The notes: a model not told the origin generated them from the sequence alone. DNA of 64,000 bases from Salicibibacter cibarius (GCF_016495725.1 NZ_CP054705.1:4402001-4466000); one strand, 5' to 3'. Counted from the stretch's first letter, positions 17,198 through 25,946 are shown. A program made the numbers and translations.

Positions 17198-17333
17198 TCA
17201 CCTCATGAGCAAGGAGGTGATTGCCATAAGTCGACAACGAAGAAAAAAGGCCGAAACAACAAAGAAACAGATGAATTTTTCGTCTTTTTATTGACAATCG
17301 CCAATAGACATCATATTATAATAAGTAATTGAA
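17198..17333 (+). other. Decayed micropeptide (type I toxin-like) locus
   Basis: ATCACCT (17198-17204) can pair with AGGTGAT (17215-17221), sequestering a very strong SD (AAGGAGGTGAT), as in some type I toxin mRNAs. The expected ATG reads ATA at 17227. Frames after it are lysine-rich; one ends in a hydrophobic stretch DEFFVFLLTIANRHHIIISN before a stop near 17333, but it has no start codon. I read it as a broken or frameshifted toxin-like gene. Confidence 0.3.
17291..17319 (+). promoter_or_regulatory. Sigma-A promoter of the Abi_2 locus
   Basis: TTGACA (17291-17296), 17-bp spacer, TATTAT (17314-17319). Transcription would start near 17327, immediately before the structured leader. Confidence 0.75.
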
Positions 17334-17385
17334 CTCGCCACGCCTCTCATTGAAGCGGACCGCGGCGAGTCGTTTATTTCTGAGG
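17327..17385 (+). ncRNA. Candidate abiF-type RNA upstream of the Abi_2 gene
   Basis: A short GC-rich element in an AT-rich setting: ACTCGCC (17333-17339) pairs with GGCGAGT (17364-17370), with an inner CGC/GCG pairing (17341-17343 with 17355-17357 or 17362-17364), followed by the U-rich CGTTTATTTC. It lies directly between a promoter and an Abi_2 coding region. A conserved structured RNA called abiF has been described in this exact position. The identification rests on position and structure, not on a covariance search. Confidence 0.6.
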
Positions 17386-17391
17386 TGAATT

Positions 17392-18279
17392 ATGGAAGGT
17401 TCAAATTTAACAAAAGAATTTACCACTTTCCGTGAACAATTAAATATTTTAAAAAGTCGTAACCTTATTATCAAAGATGATGATTTTGCTGTTTCAGTTT
17501 TAAAATCTATAAATTACTACCGTTTCACAGGATATCTCATTCCTTTTAAAACTGCAGACGGAAAATACAAAAAAGGAACTACTTTTGATCAAATATACAA
17601 TATATACGAATTTGATCGTAGGCTACGTTTATTGCTATTAGAGTTAATTGAATCAATCGAACTTAAATTCAGAGTAGCAGTAAGCCATTATTTTTCGGAG
17701 AAGAATACACCCACCGCATACGAACATGCTTCATATTTTGTTGATGAATCTAAGCACAAAAAATTTTATGATCAATATATCGAGTATAGAAATAAAAGCA
17801 ATGAACTTTTCATTAAACATTACCTTAGTAATGGATATGATATTCCATTTTGGGTGGCCGTTGAAATTATTCCTTTTGGCTCACTATCTATGTTATACGC
17901 AAACATGAACAATGATGATAAATCATACATAGCCACGAAAGCGTATAACTCAAAACCTTATCTAATTAATAGTTACATGCATACTTTTTCTACATTAAGA
18001 AATGCTTGCACTCATTTCAATAGAATATATGATAAAAGCTTTCCAATCAAACCTAAAATTCCTACACCTATTTCGAAAAAGTTTAACCCATCATTTACTA
18101 TGTATAAAATTTTGTTAGTTATGAAATCTTTGCTCGATAACCGTTTATTCATGAATAGCATGATTAATTTAAATGTACTTATTACCGAATATAGTGAGTC
18201 GATTGCACTTCACCGTATTGGCTTACCTCAAAACTGGTACAATGAATTAACCACCAAAAGTTTGGATTCAATTATCTGA
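17392..18279 (+). CDS. Abi_2 (AbiD/AbiF-like) abortive-infection protein
   Basis: A 295-residue, AT-rich, basic protein of the Abi_2 family, phage-defence factors that arrest the infected cell. Family hallmarks are INYYRFTGYLIPFK near residue 45, FDRRLRLLLLELIESIELKF, PFWVAVEIIPFGSLS and the late STLRNACTHFNRIY with the R-x4-6-H motif also seen in HEPN RNases. Base composition is clearly lower in GC than in neighbours, suggesting recent transfer. The ATG follows GAGGTGAATT. Preceded by the candidate abiF RNA, so an RNA-controlled toxin is a good hypothesis. Confidence 0.88.
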   Translation: MEGSNLTKEFTTFREQLNILKSRNLIIKDDDFAVSVLKSINYYRFTGYLIPFKTADGKYKKGTTFDQIYNIYEFDRRLRLLLLELIESIELKFRVAVSHYFSEKNTPTAYEHASYFVDESKHKKFYDQYIEYRNKSNELFIKHYLSNGYDIPFWVAVEIIPFGSLSMLYANMNNDDKSYIATKAYNSKPYLINSYMHTFSTLRNACTHFNRIYDKSFPIKPKIPTPISKKFNPSFTMYKILLVMKSLLDNRLFMNSMINLNVLITEYSESIALHRIGLPQNWYNELTTKSLDSII

Positions 18280-18649
18280 GCCTATCTCTCACTAGTCAAA
18301 GATCATTTCTCCCATTGAAAAATGGTGTATGTCATCATTCGCCTAATACAAATGATTCCTGTAACACGTCTCTGTCAATCATGGACGGACACTTTTTCCG
18401 TTTCTCCTTCTCCAAAGTGCCCGATGTTACGCTTGCTGCAAACTCGGCCGATTTGATCGATGAATTTCTGATATAGACCACTAGTGCAGCATGGCTAAAT
18501 TATGCCCCCCTTCCATGTCGTTGCTACTCGAGCCACCTTGTATATCCCCTTACCTTTTATATGTGCATTGCATATTTTTCACTGAGCAATGGGATAATCC
18601 GCGCTTTCCCCTTCCCACCATACCTATTTGGCGGTAGCTCTTTTTATAT
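18280..18649. other. Intergenic stretch without clear gene
   Basis: Only a stop-terminated minus-strand fragment near 18390-18475 (containing KFIDQIGRVCSKRNIGHFGE) looks coding-like, without start or recognisable family; probably a relic. No repeat array. Confidence 0.3.
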
Positions 18650-19216
18650 CTATTCCGTACAATCACAAGAACCGCTCATTTGTCTATGTACTTCACGAAC
18701 AGCTGAGTGGAACGAGTGAACACACCCTCCGAATCCCATTGAAAATTTCTCCGCCTGTTCTTTTTTTTCAAAGACGAGAACCTGGGGTGAACAGCACCCT
18801 AATAGCTCATCTGCTCCCAAAAGATAAAAAGCGTTTTTCCCGCTGATCGTCGTGCCCTTTAAAAAATCCTGACAAATGAGTTGATCGACCTGTTCAGCTT
18901 GATAGTGGTAACGCAACAATGCGCAATGGGGACAGCAAAAATATTCAATATGTTGGTCGCCATATAACATTTGTGCCTGATGGATACGATTGTTTACCTT
19001 CAAACAGTATGCACAATAATCAGGCGTTGGTTCGCTCTCTCGAAGTACGATGCCCCCGGTTGTTCGAGCGATGTCCCCTTTTTCCACGAGCGGTTTAATA
19101 TCACGGTAAACGGTCATTTCCGAGACGCCTAGTCTGTGGCTAATGGTTGCAATACTTAACGTTTTTTCTTTCTCTAGCCAATGCATAACAGACTCTTTTC
19201 GCTGGTAAGGCATCAT
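18650..19216 (-). CDS. ycnK: Copper-responsive DeoR-type regulator, YcnK-like
   Basis: A 188-residue repressor with an N-terminal DeoR winged HTH (ATISHRLGVSEMTVYRDIKP) and a C-terminal NosL-like part rich in Cys (YCAYCLK, FCCPHCAL, LLGCCSPQ, SCDC). B. subtilis YcnK is of this build and represses copper-uptake genes when copper is plentiful. The ATG at 19216 follows AAGGAG; the frame upstream has no SD. It is divergent from copC-copD homologues, the expected targets. Confidence 0.88.
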   Translation of the reverse strand: MMPYQRKESVMHWLEKEKTLSIATISHRLGVSEMTVYRDIKPLVEKGDIARTTGGIVLRESEPTPDYCAYCLKVNNRIHQAQMLYGDQHIEYFCCPHCALLRYHYQAEQVDQLICQDFLKGTTISGKNAFYLLGADELLGCCSPQVLVFEKKEQAEKFSMGFGGCVHSFHSAVREVHRQMSGSCDCTE

Positions 19217-19426
19217 TGATTCCTGCACTCCTTCCACGTTTAACGATTCTAGTGTAAACCTTTTTCGCGAAATAGAACAAGATGAATATTGTGTGAAATT
19301 GTTATAAGATGTGATTCTACAACATATCTGTATGTTATGGTTGGCGTAGGAGAAAACGCTTAATCTTGCGTGATGAGGTCTTCTGTTAGACATGCTATGG
19401 TTAAGAAAAACTTGGGAGGAGAAAAA

Positions 19427-19993
19427 ATGAAATATTTTTTCGTATTCGTGGCTACAATTTTGTTGTCATTGGCCGTTGTGTCCACGACTTTCGGACATGC
19501 ACATATGGAAAATTCCGACCCCGAAGACGGCGAAACTGTTGAAGAAGAAGTGGAGACAATCACGGTTTTCTTCGATTCAGGCATTGAATCAGCGACCACG
19601 GCAACGGTGACCGATGAAGAAGGAAACGAACATGAACTTGCGGATGAAACGATTGAAGGGGATGATTACATCGCTACCCTTCAAGAACCGTTAACATCGG
19701 GGGATTATACGGTTGAAGCGACAGTGCTCGCAGAGGATGGACATACGACCGAAGAGGCATTCACTTTTAGCGTGGATGCTGACGATGAAGCCGTTGAGGA
19801 AGAAGCTACAGAAGAAACGGACGGTACCGAAGAAGAAAATGGGCCAGAAGAAGCCGCTGAAGAAGAAAGTGCTACCGAAACAGCAGAAGGCGGCGATGAC
19901 GGAGGCGCGGGAGGACTTCTGCTCGGCGCTATCGGCGTAATTATTGCAGGCGCTTTAATTTTCTTTATCTTCCGTGGCAGAAAGGCCGCATAA
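19427..19993 (+). CDS. CopC-domain copper-binding protein, membrane anchored
   Basis: A 188-residue exported protein. A signal peptide (KYFFVFVATILLSLAVVSTT) precedes a mature N-terminus HAHMENSDP, whose first His is the CopC copper ligand; a second lies in EDGHTTEEAFTFSVD. A very acidic Glu-rich linker leads to a C-terminal helix (LLLGAIGVIIAGALIFFIF) and RGRK anchor. SD GGGAGGAG precedes the ATG. It likely captures copper outside the membrane for the CopD-like partner 6 nt downstream. Confidence 0.88.
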   Translation: MKYFFVFVATILLSLAVVSTTFGHAHMENSDPEDGETVEEEVETITVFFDSGIESATTATVTDEEGNEHELADETIEGDDYIATLQEPLTSGDYTVEATVLAEDGHTTEEAFTFSVDADDEAVEEEATEETDGTEEENGPEEAAEEESATETAEGGDDGGAGGLLLGAIGVIIAGALIFFIFRGRKAA

Positions 19994-19999
19994 AAACCG

Positions 20000-21406
20000 A
20001 TGGTTATTATTGCGAATGCGATATTGTTCATCGCCCTATCGCTTTTTATCGGTATTCATATCCTTGAAGCTATATCTGACGATCAGCGGCCGACCTTACG
20101 CATTCCGAAGTTTCTTCTTCCGGCACTTGTGATCGCGATGATCGTTTTTAGTTTTATTCCGGTTGGCCTAATTGCGGAACAGACCGCTGCCACTTCATCG
20201 GAACCCTTTCCTTCCGTCCTTGTTTCCAGCTTATTCGAGTTTAATATCGGACAAGGGTTTGTCGCGTTTGCATTTTTTCTTATCATTGTAGTCATTGCAC
20301 GATTTATAGTAAAAAGGCGATACCTGCTTTTAATCCCCGTGTTTGGAATGATTCTGGCTACGAGTTGGAGCTCTCATGCCGCATCCCTTTCCGATCAAGG
20401 CTATATCTTCGATGTTTTACATACGACATCAGCGTTATCCTGGACTGGGATACTCCTCGTTGCCAGCTTCTTCTCGATCGGCGAAGACCGTTGGCTCCGC
20501 TTTTTTCACTGGTTCACGCCATTTGCAATCACGATGGTGCTTCTTCTCTTCGTTAGCGGGATTGGGATGCTGCTATTCATTACCCCGGAGTATACGAACA
20601 GTTGGCTCCTTCCGTACGGGCAATGGCAATTGCTGAAGCATTTGCTCTTCATTCCGCTCGTGTTCTATGGATTCGCCCATGGCTTTATCATGAAAAAAAG
20701 ACTGTCGGATCCCATGAAAAATGAAAAGAAGCGTAAACCTCGCTTCTCTTTGCAGATAGAAAGCGTTGCCCTCGTTGTTGTTTTTGTCATCACGGCCATC
20801 ATGGCTGAACAAGAACCGCCGCATGAAGTCGCGCAAACATTGGAGTTTACAGAAGTGTCGGGTTTGGCGAGCCAAATGATTGGACCGGGCTTGCTTTCAG
20901 GTGAAATGGTGCTATGGACCCCAAATATCCCGGCGATCCTGCTGGCCGGCGCGGCGATCACTATTCTCGTTTTTTTCATCTATAGCGTTGGTACCAGGCG
21001 TCCTTTTTGGTTGGCACCGATCTATATTGCCCTATTTGTGATGTCGGTTTACACATCTCTTATGATGGGTGCGGATGTGGAAACGATAGCCAAAGATACG
21101 TCCACGGAGTCTATCGAGGTTGACATATTAAATGATTCAGAAGCAACAGTCGGTGAAGAATGGACGTTGCAGGCTGAAGTCACCCAGGAGGATGAACCGG
21201 TCGAAGATGCTGATGAGGTCATTTTTGAAGTTTGGCACGATGAGGATGAACAAGGCATAATGATTGATGGCAAGCACACCGGAAACGGGATATATAAAGC
21301 CGATTATCAATTCTCGGAAGCCTCGACGTATTATGTCCAACCGCATGTGACCGCCAAAGGACAGCATCGCATGCCTGCGCACGAAGTGGATGTTATTGAC
21401 GAGTGA
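20000..21406 (+). CDS. CopD-like copper transporter with C-terminal YtkA-like domain
   Basis: A 468-residue membrane protein with about nine helices (residues 1-350) of the CopD fold, including SLSDQGYIFDVLHTTSALSW with a conserved His. After residue 370 an extracellular beta domain follows (VDILNDSEATVGEEWTLQAE), like YtkA/FixH. In B. subtilis YcnJ, CopC and CopD are fused; here they are separate adjacent genes and the YtkA-like part is attached to CopD. Likely imports copper under YcnK control. Confidence 0.83.
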   Translation: MVIIANAILFIALSLFIGIHILEAISDDQRPTLRIPKFLLPALVIAMIVFSFIPVGLIAEQTAATSSEPFPSVLVSSLFEFNIGQGFVAFAFFLIIVVIARFIVKRRYLLLIPVFGMILATSWSSHAASLSDQGYIFDVLHTTSALSWTGILLVASFFSIGEDRWLRFFHWFTPFAITMVLLLFVSGIGMLLFITPEYTNSWLLPYGQWQLLKHLLFIPLVFYGFAHGFIMKKRLSDPMKNEKKRKPRFSLQIESVALVVVFVITAIMAEQEPPHEVAQTLEFTEVSGLASQMIGPGLLSGEMVLWTPNIPAILLAGAAITILVFFIYSVGTRRPFWLAPIYIALFVMSVYTSLMMGADVETIAKDTSTESIEVDILNDSEATVGEEWTLQAEVTQEDEPVEDADEVIFEVWHDEDEQGIMIDGKHTGNGIYKADYQFSEASTYYVQPHVTAKGQHRMPAHEVDVIDE

Positions 21407-21409
21407 TAC

Positions 21410-21437
21410 GGGAGCGATTGTTTGCGGGCAATCGCTC
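21410..21437 (+). terminator. Hairpin after copD
   Basis: GGAGCGATTG pairs with CAATCGCTCC over an 8-nt loop (TTTGCGGG), just beyond the copD stop. It is followed by TATATATAATT, not a clean U-run. Confidence 0.55.
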
Positions 21438-21558
21438 CTATATATAATTCAGGAAGGTTATAAATTATTTTTGATTGCCACTGCCACGTATGGCGCTTAT
21501 ACCTTGTTTAAGGTATGCGAGACGTGGGTAGTTCCATGCTTACGAAAATATCTCTCAT

Positions 21559-22008
21559 TTACAATTCTGGTGGGGCAATGATTTCGATGGTTGAGTAATG
21601 ATTCAGACTATTGATAAGCGAAACCGCCTTGCGAGTTTTCACTTTTACCAAATGCTTAAAATTCCAACTTAACAAATATCTACTATCATTCACAGTTGCT
21701 ACTGCAACATGCCTTGCATCATCAGAATATTTTTCAGGAAAAATCCCTTCCTGTACATATATATTTGAAAGATATTTCGCTTCATCCGAAAATTTAAGGA
21801 TTTTAAAAGGTTCAACAGTTTTAAGAAATGTTGACTTCATAGGTTCCGGCGCCGCATTTAACTCATCGAGTACAATTTCTGAAATATGAACTTCTTCCTG
21901 TACAATCTGATCCCAAGCTTGTTCCGTTAGCTGCTTCCTTTCGGGACTTCGTTCATCATACAAAGCACTAATCACAGAAGTATCCAAATATATTTTTGTC
22001 TTTAACAT
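21559..22008 (-). CDS. PIN-domain toxin-like ribonuclease
   Basis: A 149-residue PIN-domain protein. Acidic metal-binding residues appear in order: YLDTSVISAL (Asp), EIVLDELNAA (Glu), YSDDARHVAVA (Asp) and LLSWNFKHLV (the usual final Asp position is Asn/Trp-rich). VapC-type toxins of this build cut tRNA or rRNA. ATG 22008 follows GAGG; a GTG three bases earlier is possible. It follows a small gene by 10 nt, an antitoxin-toxin layout. Confidence 0.82.
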   Translation of the reverse strand: MLKTKIYLDTSVISALYDERSPERKQLTEQAWDQIVQEEVHISEIVLDELNAAPEPMKSTFLKTVEPFKILKFSDEAKYLSNIYVQEGIFPEKYSDDARHVAVATVNDSRYLLSWNFKHLVKVKTRKAVSLINSLNHYSTIEIIAPPEL

Positions 22009-22018
22009 CACTAATACC

Positions 22019-22243
22019 TCAATGGACTTGCTTCTTCTGAATTGATTTTAATGCTCTTAATGCATGCAATTCGAACAACATATCATCGTTAGGAAATTCT
22101 TCTCTTATTTCGTCAATGACTCTTGCGGATACCTTTGGATCAATATTCAAATTATCTGCCACAGATTGATAATCAAAAAACCTGATATTTTGAGCCAATT
22201 TGATCACCCTCACCGACTGTAAAGTTAGTTCATATTTTACCAT
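22019..22243 (-). CDS. Putative antitoxin of the PIN toxin
   Basis: A 74-residue protein rich in charged residues with predicted helices and a basic end (RALKSIQKKQVH). The segment FDYQSVADNLNIDPKVSARV could be a DNA-binding helix-turn-helix. No family name is assigned; the role is inferred from its size and its position immediately upstream of a PIN gene on the same strand. Confidence 0.65.
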   Translation of the reverse strand: MVKYELTLQSVRVIKLAQNIRFFDYQSVADNLNIDPKVSARVIDEIREEFPNDDMLFELHALRALKSIQKKQVH

Positions 22244-22297
22244 GAGTCGCTGTTATTTCAAAAACAATGTAATTGCCTGAGCCTCCCGCACCGTGCT

Positions 22298-23665
22298 TCA
22301 ACCCAGCAACACCGAAAAACCATAAGCAACCAAAATAATAAACGTGAGAAACGTTAGCGCGAAAGGGATGTTTCGCTTAATGATCGCGTACGGATTTACG
22401 TTTAATTGCATCGCGAGAACGGTCGGGGTAACATTGAGCGGTCCGATCATAATCGTGCAAAGCCCTGCTCCAATCAGTAAGACGCTGACCCCATACGGAT
22501 ACGCCGCGACGACATCACCAAGGAACGGCGTGATTAACGCGATGGAAATCAATGGGTGAAATCCAATCAGCGCGAGCCCGAAAATAAAAAAGCCGATAAT
22601 CGCGTAAAAAAGCAAAACGGTGTAATTTTCATACATATGATGAAGCATCGTTTGTAGCTGGTCAAACACACCGGTATACGGAAAAACCTCCACGAAAAAG
22701 CCGGCAGACAAAAACAAAAAAAACAAGCCATGCATTTGCCGGGCATTCCCTTTCACCCGGGAGAAAGCCAACGTACGGAATCGCTTTCCCCTTTTCAAAA
22801 ATAGCGCCCATCCGAACGTAAAAGGCACGATTAAAATTGTAACGGTAAATAAAAAGGTTTGTGTCCCGAAGCTGTTAAAAAGCAGCACAAGCAAAATGAA
22901 AACCGTGATCGCGAGTGCCATTTGCCTAAGTTTTTTCGCTAACTGCTTTTGCCCAATTCCCTCCCCTGCTTCCAGCGCTTCAATATGAACACCTTTGTAG
23001 CGCTTGCTATGCAAATACCAATCGACACTCATAAACAAAATGCTAATCACGAACAAGGTGGGCAGTAATGTCAAATAGCTTTGCCCTGTAATGTCAATGC
23101 TCGCGGCAACGAGTATCTCCGTGGGGCTCCACAGCAACACGAACGCATAAGCCCGCAATAAACTGTGGGAAAAAAACTGCTGGATTTTTTCCTTGCCGAG
23201 GGATTTAATTTTACTGCTTACGGCTGACACGACAACCGGTATCGTTGCCACATTCAAAAATAAAGTGAGCATATAGGTAACGAGCGACGTCCGCTTGTAA
23301 AAGGTGGTGGCCGTCGGCCGCGGGCCATTACTAATCATGTTCCCGAGCGCTTGATCATAGCGACCTATGGCAATCACCACGCTCATGCAAGGCAACAGAA
23401 ATAGCAAAGCCAGCAACCCGGCCAACGATCCAAACAACGACAAAAAAGGCTCATCAACCGGCGCAACGGTAATATAAGAAATAACCGCGAGCACCAAGAA
23501 AGAAAGGCCCACCCATCGATACAGCGGACCTGCCTTGTTTACCGTTAGTAAAATAATCGCGATCGAACTGATGCCAATCACATAATCCAAAAATTCCAAT
23601 GCCACGACTTCACTCAATAAGTAACTGATCACTAAGATAAAAAATAAGTAAAATATCGAAAACAC
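22298..23665 (-). CDS. Polytopic membrane protein, putative permease of unknown substrate
   Basis: A 455-residue protein with about 12 hydrophobic helices. The conserved-looking stretch FHPLISIALITPFLGDVVAA and the preceding FFIFGLALIG, plus GPLNVTPTVLAMQLNVNPYA near the C-terminus, resemble ion-transporter-superfamily permeases, where such loops form the substrate hairpin. A cytoplasmic linker (residues 225-255) is charged. No ATPase or binding protein is adjacent. Substrate not predictable. Confidence 0.7.
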   Translation of the reverse strand: MFSIFYLFFILVISYLLSEVVALEFLDYVIGISSIAIILLTVNKAGPLYRWVGLSFLVLAVISYITVAPVDEPFLSLFGSLAGLLALLFLLPCMSVVIAIGRYDQALGNMISNGPRPTATTFYKRTSLVTYMLTLFLNVATIPVVVSAVSSKIKSLGKEKIQQFFSHSLLRAYAFVLLWSPTEILVAASIDITGQSYLTLLPTLFVISILFMSVDWYLHSKRYKGVHIEALEAGEGIGQKQLAKKLRQMALAITVFILLVLLFNSFGTQTFLFTVTILIVPFTFGWALFLKRGKRFRTLAFSRVKGNARQMHGLFFLFLSAGFFVEVFPYTGVFDQLQTMLHHMYENYTVLLFYAIIGFFIFGLALIGFHPLISIALITPFLGDVVAAYPYGVSVLLIGAGLCTIMIGPLNVTPTVLAMQLNVNPYAIIKRNIPFALTFLTFIILVAYGFSVLLG

Positions 23666-23724
23666 CTACTTTGCTGGAGGTGAGAGGTTGGAAGTGGGAG
23701 GTGAGAATACACCTTCACGCTATT

Positions 23725-24501
23725 CTATGATCCCATATTCTTCCTTAGAATGCGAAGGACTTGCTCAACATCCTCGACAGGTACCTGTCCCGGCGCTGAA
23801 GATTGTGCTCCGGAGGCAAACGTAAGTGCCGAGCCGAAAACCCCTCCTGCCAAACGTGTCATTATTCCGTTCGTTCCCATTGCCATTGAAATAAGAGGGA
23901 TCGAAATCGTGCGGCTCATTTTTTCCGTCACTTGCAAAAGAGTGATTACATCCGTTTTTGATTGGGGCATTACCGCTATCTTGGCGACATCAGCTCCCAA
24001 CTCCACAGCTTCACATATCTTTTCTTCCAACTGTTGTGCCGAAGGCGTTTCCGTAAAATTATGATAGGAAAGAATAACATCTATTTCCTGATTCCTCGCT
24101 TGATCGATTAGATGAAGCGTATTTTTTTCCGGCTGACGCAATTCGATATCGACCCCGTGAACAGCATTGCTTTCGATGACTGATTCATACAGTTGCACAA
24201 CCTCATTCTCTTTGAAAGAAACCGCTTGCCCCCCTTCTTCCTCGGAACGTTTAGTAAACAATAGCGGACGTTTTGTTTCTTGATGCATCTCTTTCGCAAT
24301 ATCAACAATAAGATCCACGTCTCGAATATTTTCAAAGTAATCCACGCGCCACTCAAAGAGATCCACTGGCTTTTCATTTAACTGTTTCCATTCATCCTGT
24401 AAAGCCTCACGGTTCTTTCCCATTAACGGAACACAAATCTTTGGATGAACCGTTTCGTCCCCGTTTCGTGTATGTAGTTGTAACCCCTTGCCCATATTCA
24501 T
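23725..24501 (-). CDS. aroD: Type I 3-dehydroquinate dehydratase
   Basis: Third enzyme of the shikimate pathway, a 258-residue TIM barrel. The catalytic His is in LSYHNF and the Schiff-base Lys in DVAKIAVMPQS. Other substrate contacts are FEWRVDYF and SMAMGTNG. The ATG at 24501 has AAAGGAG 7 nt upstream; the frame upstream of it is not supported. It is divergent from aroK, forming a small shikimate locus. Confidence 0.94.
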   Translation of the reverse strand: MNMGKGLQLHTRNGDETVHPKICVPLMGKNREALQDEWKQLNEKPVDLFEWRVDYFENIRDVDLIVDIAKEMHQETKRPLLFTKRSEEEGGQAVSFKENEVVQLYESVIESNAVHGVDIELRQPEKNTLHLIDQARNQEIDVILSYHNFTETPSAQQLEEKICEAVELGADVAKIAVMPQSKTDVITLLQVTEKMSRTISIPLISMAMGTNGIMTRLAGGVFGSALTFASGAQSSAPGQVPVEDVEQVLRILRKNMGS

Positions 24502-24601
24502 CCCATCTCCTTTTCTACCATTTTCCCCTTTCAACCGTTACTTTTCAATCATGGTTTGCTACAATGGCAATCAAAGATGATAGGAAAGCGGGGTTATTTG
24601 C

Positions 24602-25138
24602 TTGGCAACGTCGATAGAAGAAACGATTCTACTCACCGGCTTCATGGGATCCGGCAAAACAATGATCGGAGAAGCGTTAGCGAAAAAATTAAACAAATCT
24701 TTTGCGGATATTGATAAAATCATTGAGGAAAAGGAAAACATGCCAATCACGGAAATTTTCAAAAAGGAAGGGGAAGCAGCGTTTCGCGCAAAAGAAAAAA
24801 TGGAAATCGCTGATTATTTAACAGGACCTTCTGCTGGAAATGCCGTTGTTTCTGTCGGTGGTGGGGCCTTTCTTCAAGAGGAAGTGCGTCACATTTGCAT
24901 GAAAAATGCCACGGTTATTTTTTTACATATCTCTTGGACCGCGTGGCTCGAGCGATTAGATATGCTTGTCGAGACCCGTCCCGTGCTACATGGAAAAACA
25001 ATCTCGGAAATCCAAACGCTTTACGATGATCGCCAAACCGTATACGACCAACATCATTATCGTGTCACTGTCGATGGCCTCGATCCCGAGGAGGCGAGCG
25101 ATAAGATTATTTCGACGCTTCGGACTAAGCCTATATAA
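24602..25138 (+). CDS. aroK: Shikimate kinase
   Basis: Phosphorylates shikimate with ATP. The 178-residue protein has P-loop GFMGSGKT (residues 13-20), FADIDKIIEE (shikimate-binding Asp), FRAKEK and VGGGAFL, and a lid region in LVETRPVLHG. It uses a TTG start at 24602 with a weak GCGGGG upstream. Divergently paired with aroD, so both may respond to the same signal. Confidence 0.92.
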   Translation: MATSIEETILLTGFMGSGKTMIGEALAKKLNKSFADIDKIIEEKENMPITEIFKKEGEAAFRAKEKMEIADYLTGPSAGNAVVSVGGGAFLQEEVRHICMKNATVIFLHISWTAWLERLDMLVETRPVLHGKTISEIQTLYDDRQTVYDQHHYRVTVDGLDPEEASDKIISTLRTKPI

Positions 25139-25145
25139 TATATCA

Positions 25146-25187
25146 GCCAAAATCAAAAAACCCCCTCCCGCTTAACAGGGAGGAGGT
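25146..25187 (-). terminator. Terminator of the XRE/membrane operon
   Basis: AACCCCCTCCC and GGGAGGAGGTT form a stem around GCTTAACA; on the minus strand the T-run TTTTTTGATTTT follows. It lies between the convergent aroK and XRE genes and has no T-run in the aroK direction. Confidence 0.75.
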
Positions 25188-25189
25188 TA

Positions 25190-25387
25190 CTATTCTTGTT
25201 CCCAAAACAAATCATCCAACGTCTTCGACAAAGCTTTGCAGATCGAGATGCATAGCGCGAGGCTGGGGTTGTATTTTCCCAGCTCAATCAAACCAATCGT
25301 CTGGCGCGAGACACCGACAAGTTTTGCTAGCTGCGCTTGGGACAAGTCCTTTTCCACTCTCGCAACCTTCATTTTTATATTCTTCAT
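25190..25387 (-). CDS. Small XRE-family HTH regulator
   Basis: A 65-residue regulator that is essentially one HTH domain: LSQAQLAKLVGVSRQTIGLI then LGKYNPSLALCISICKALSK and the end LDDLFWEQE. This short type commonly sits beside a small membrane protein gene of the kind found here and probably autoregulates the pair. Its ATG directly follows the stop of the membrane protein gene. Confidence 0.88.
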   Translation of the reverse strand: MKNIKMKVARVEKDLSQAQLAKLVGVSRQTIGLIELGKYNPSLALCISICKALSKTLDDLFWEQE

Positions 25388-25894
25388 TTACTCTTCCTCG
25401 TTTTTTCTGGCGATCCGCTTGCTGTTCGATTTCGCCAGTAGGTAGGGGATCCCTATCACAAATAATAAAAAGCCAACATAGCCCACAATGCTTACAAAGA
25501 AAACGAGTCCGAAATAAACCCATGATTGAGCCGTTCCCTCCGCATACTGCATGGCACTATTGATCCCCATGAAAAGAGCGAACACAACGCCGGCAATGCC
25601 TATAAAAAAGACCAATTTTGTGTCCGTAGAAAATTTACTTTTTTCATCATGGGTTTCGACTTCGTCTGAAAATAACCCTAAATTTGAAGAACGTATAAGG
25701 TAATAGACTCCACATGCCAATAAGATTGCTAATTCAGTTAAAATCATCGCCTCTCCCCATCCATAGATAGACATCTTGATGGCCATGGAAAGAAAACATA
25801 TAGCGACGACAACCCAATATAACTCCTTGTAAATTTTATTCTGCGATTGGATAATTCGCTCGTCTTTCTTGTTTTTATTTCCGGTAAAAAACAT
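25388..25894 (-). CDS. Four-helix membrane protein paired with XRE regulator
   Basis: A 168-residue product from the ATG at 25894, which follows AAGGAGG. Four hydrophobic segments are visible (WVVVAICFLSMAIKM; AMILTELAILLACGVYYLI; LVFFIGIAGVVFALFMGI; FGLVFFVSIVGYVGFLLFVI), ending with a basic tail KSNSKRIARKNEEE. Family name not certain. Such XRE-plus-membrane pairs are common in Bacillota, of unknown role. Confidence 0.75.
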   Translation of the reverse strand: MFFTGNKNKKDERIIQSQNKIYKELYWVVVAICFLSMAIKMSIYGWGEAMILTELAILLACGVYYLIRSSNLGLFSDEVETHDEKSKFSTDTKLVFFIGIAGVVFALFMGINSAMQYAEGTAQSWVYFGLVFFVSIVGYVGFLLFVIGIPYLLAKSNSKRIARKNEEE

Positions 25895-25918
25895 TATGTG
25901 TGCCTCCTTTTTATATTT

Positions 25919-25946
25919 ATTATACATTAAAATTATCATTTTGCAA
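25919..25946 (-). promoter_or_regulatory. Sigma-A promoter of the membrane/XRE operon
   Basis: On the minus strand: TTGCAA (25946-25941), 16-bp spacer, TATAAT (25924-25919), about 25 nt before the ATG at 25894. Confidence 0.75.
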
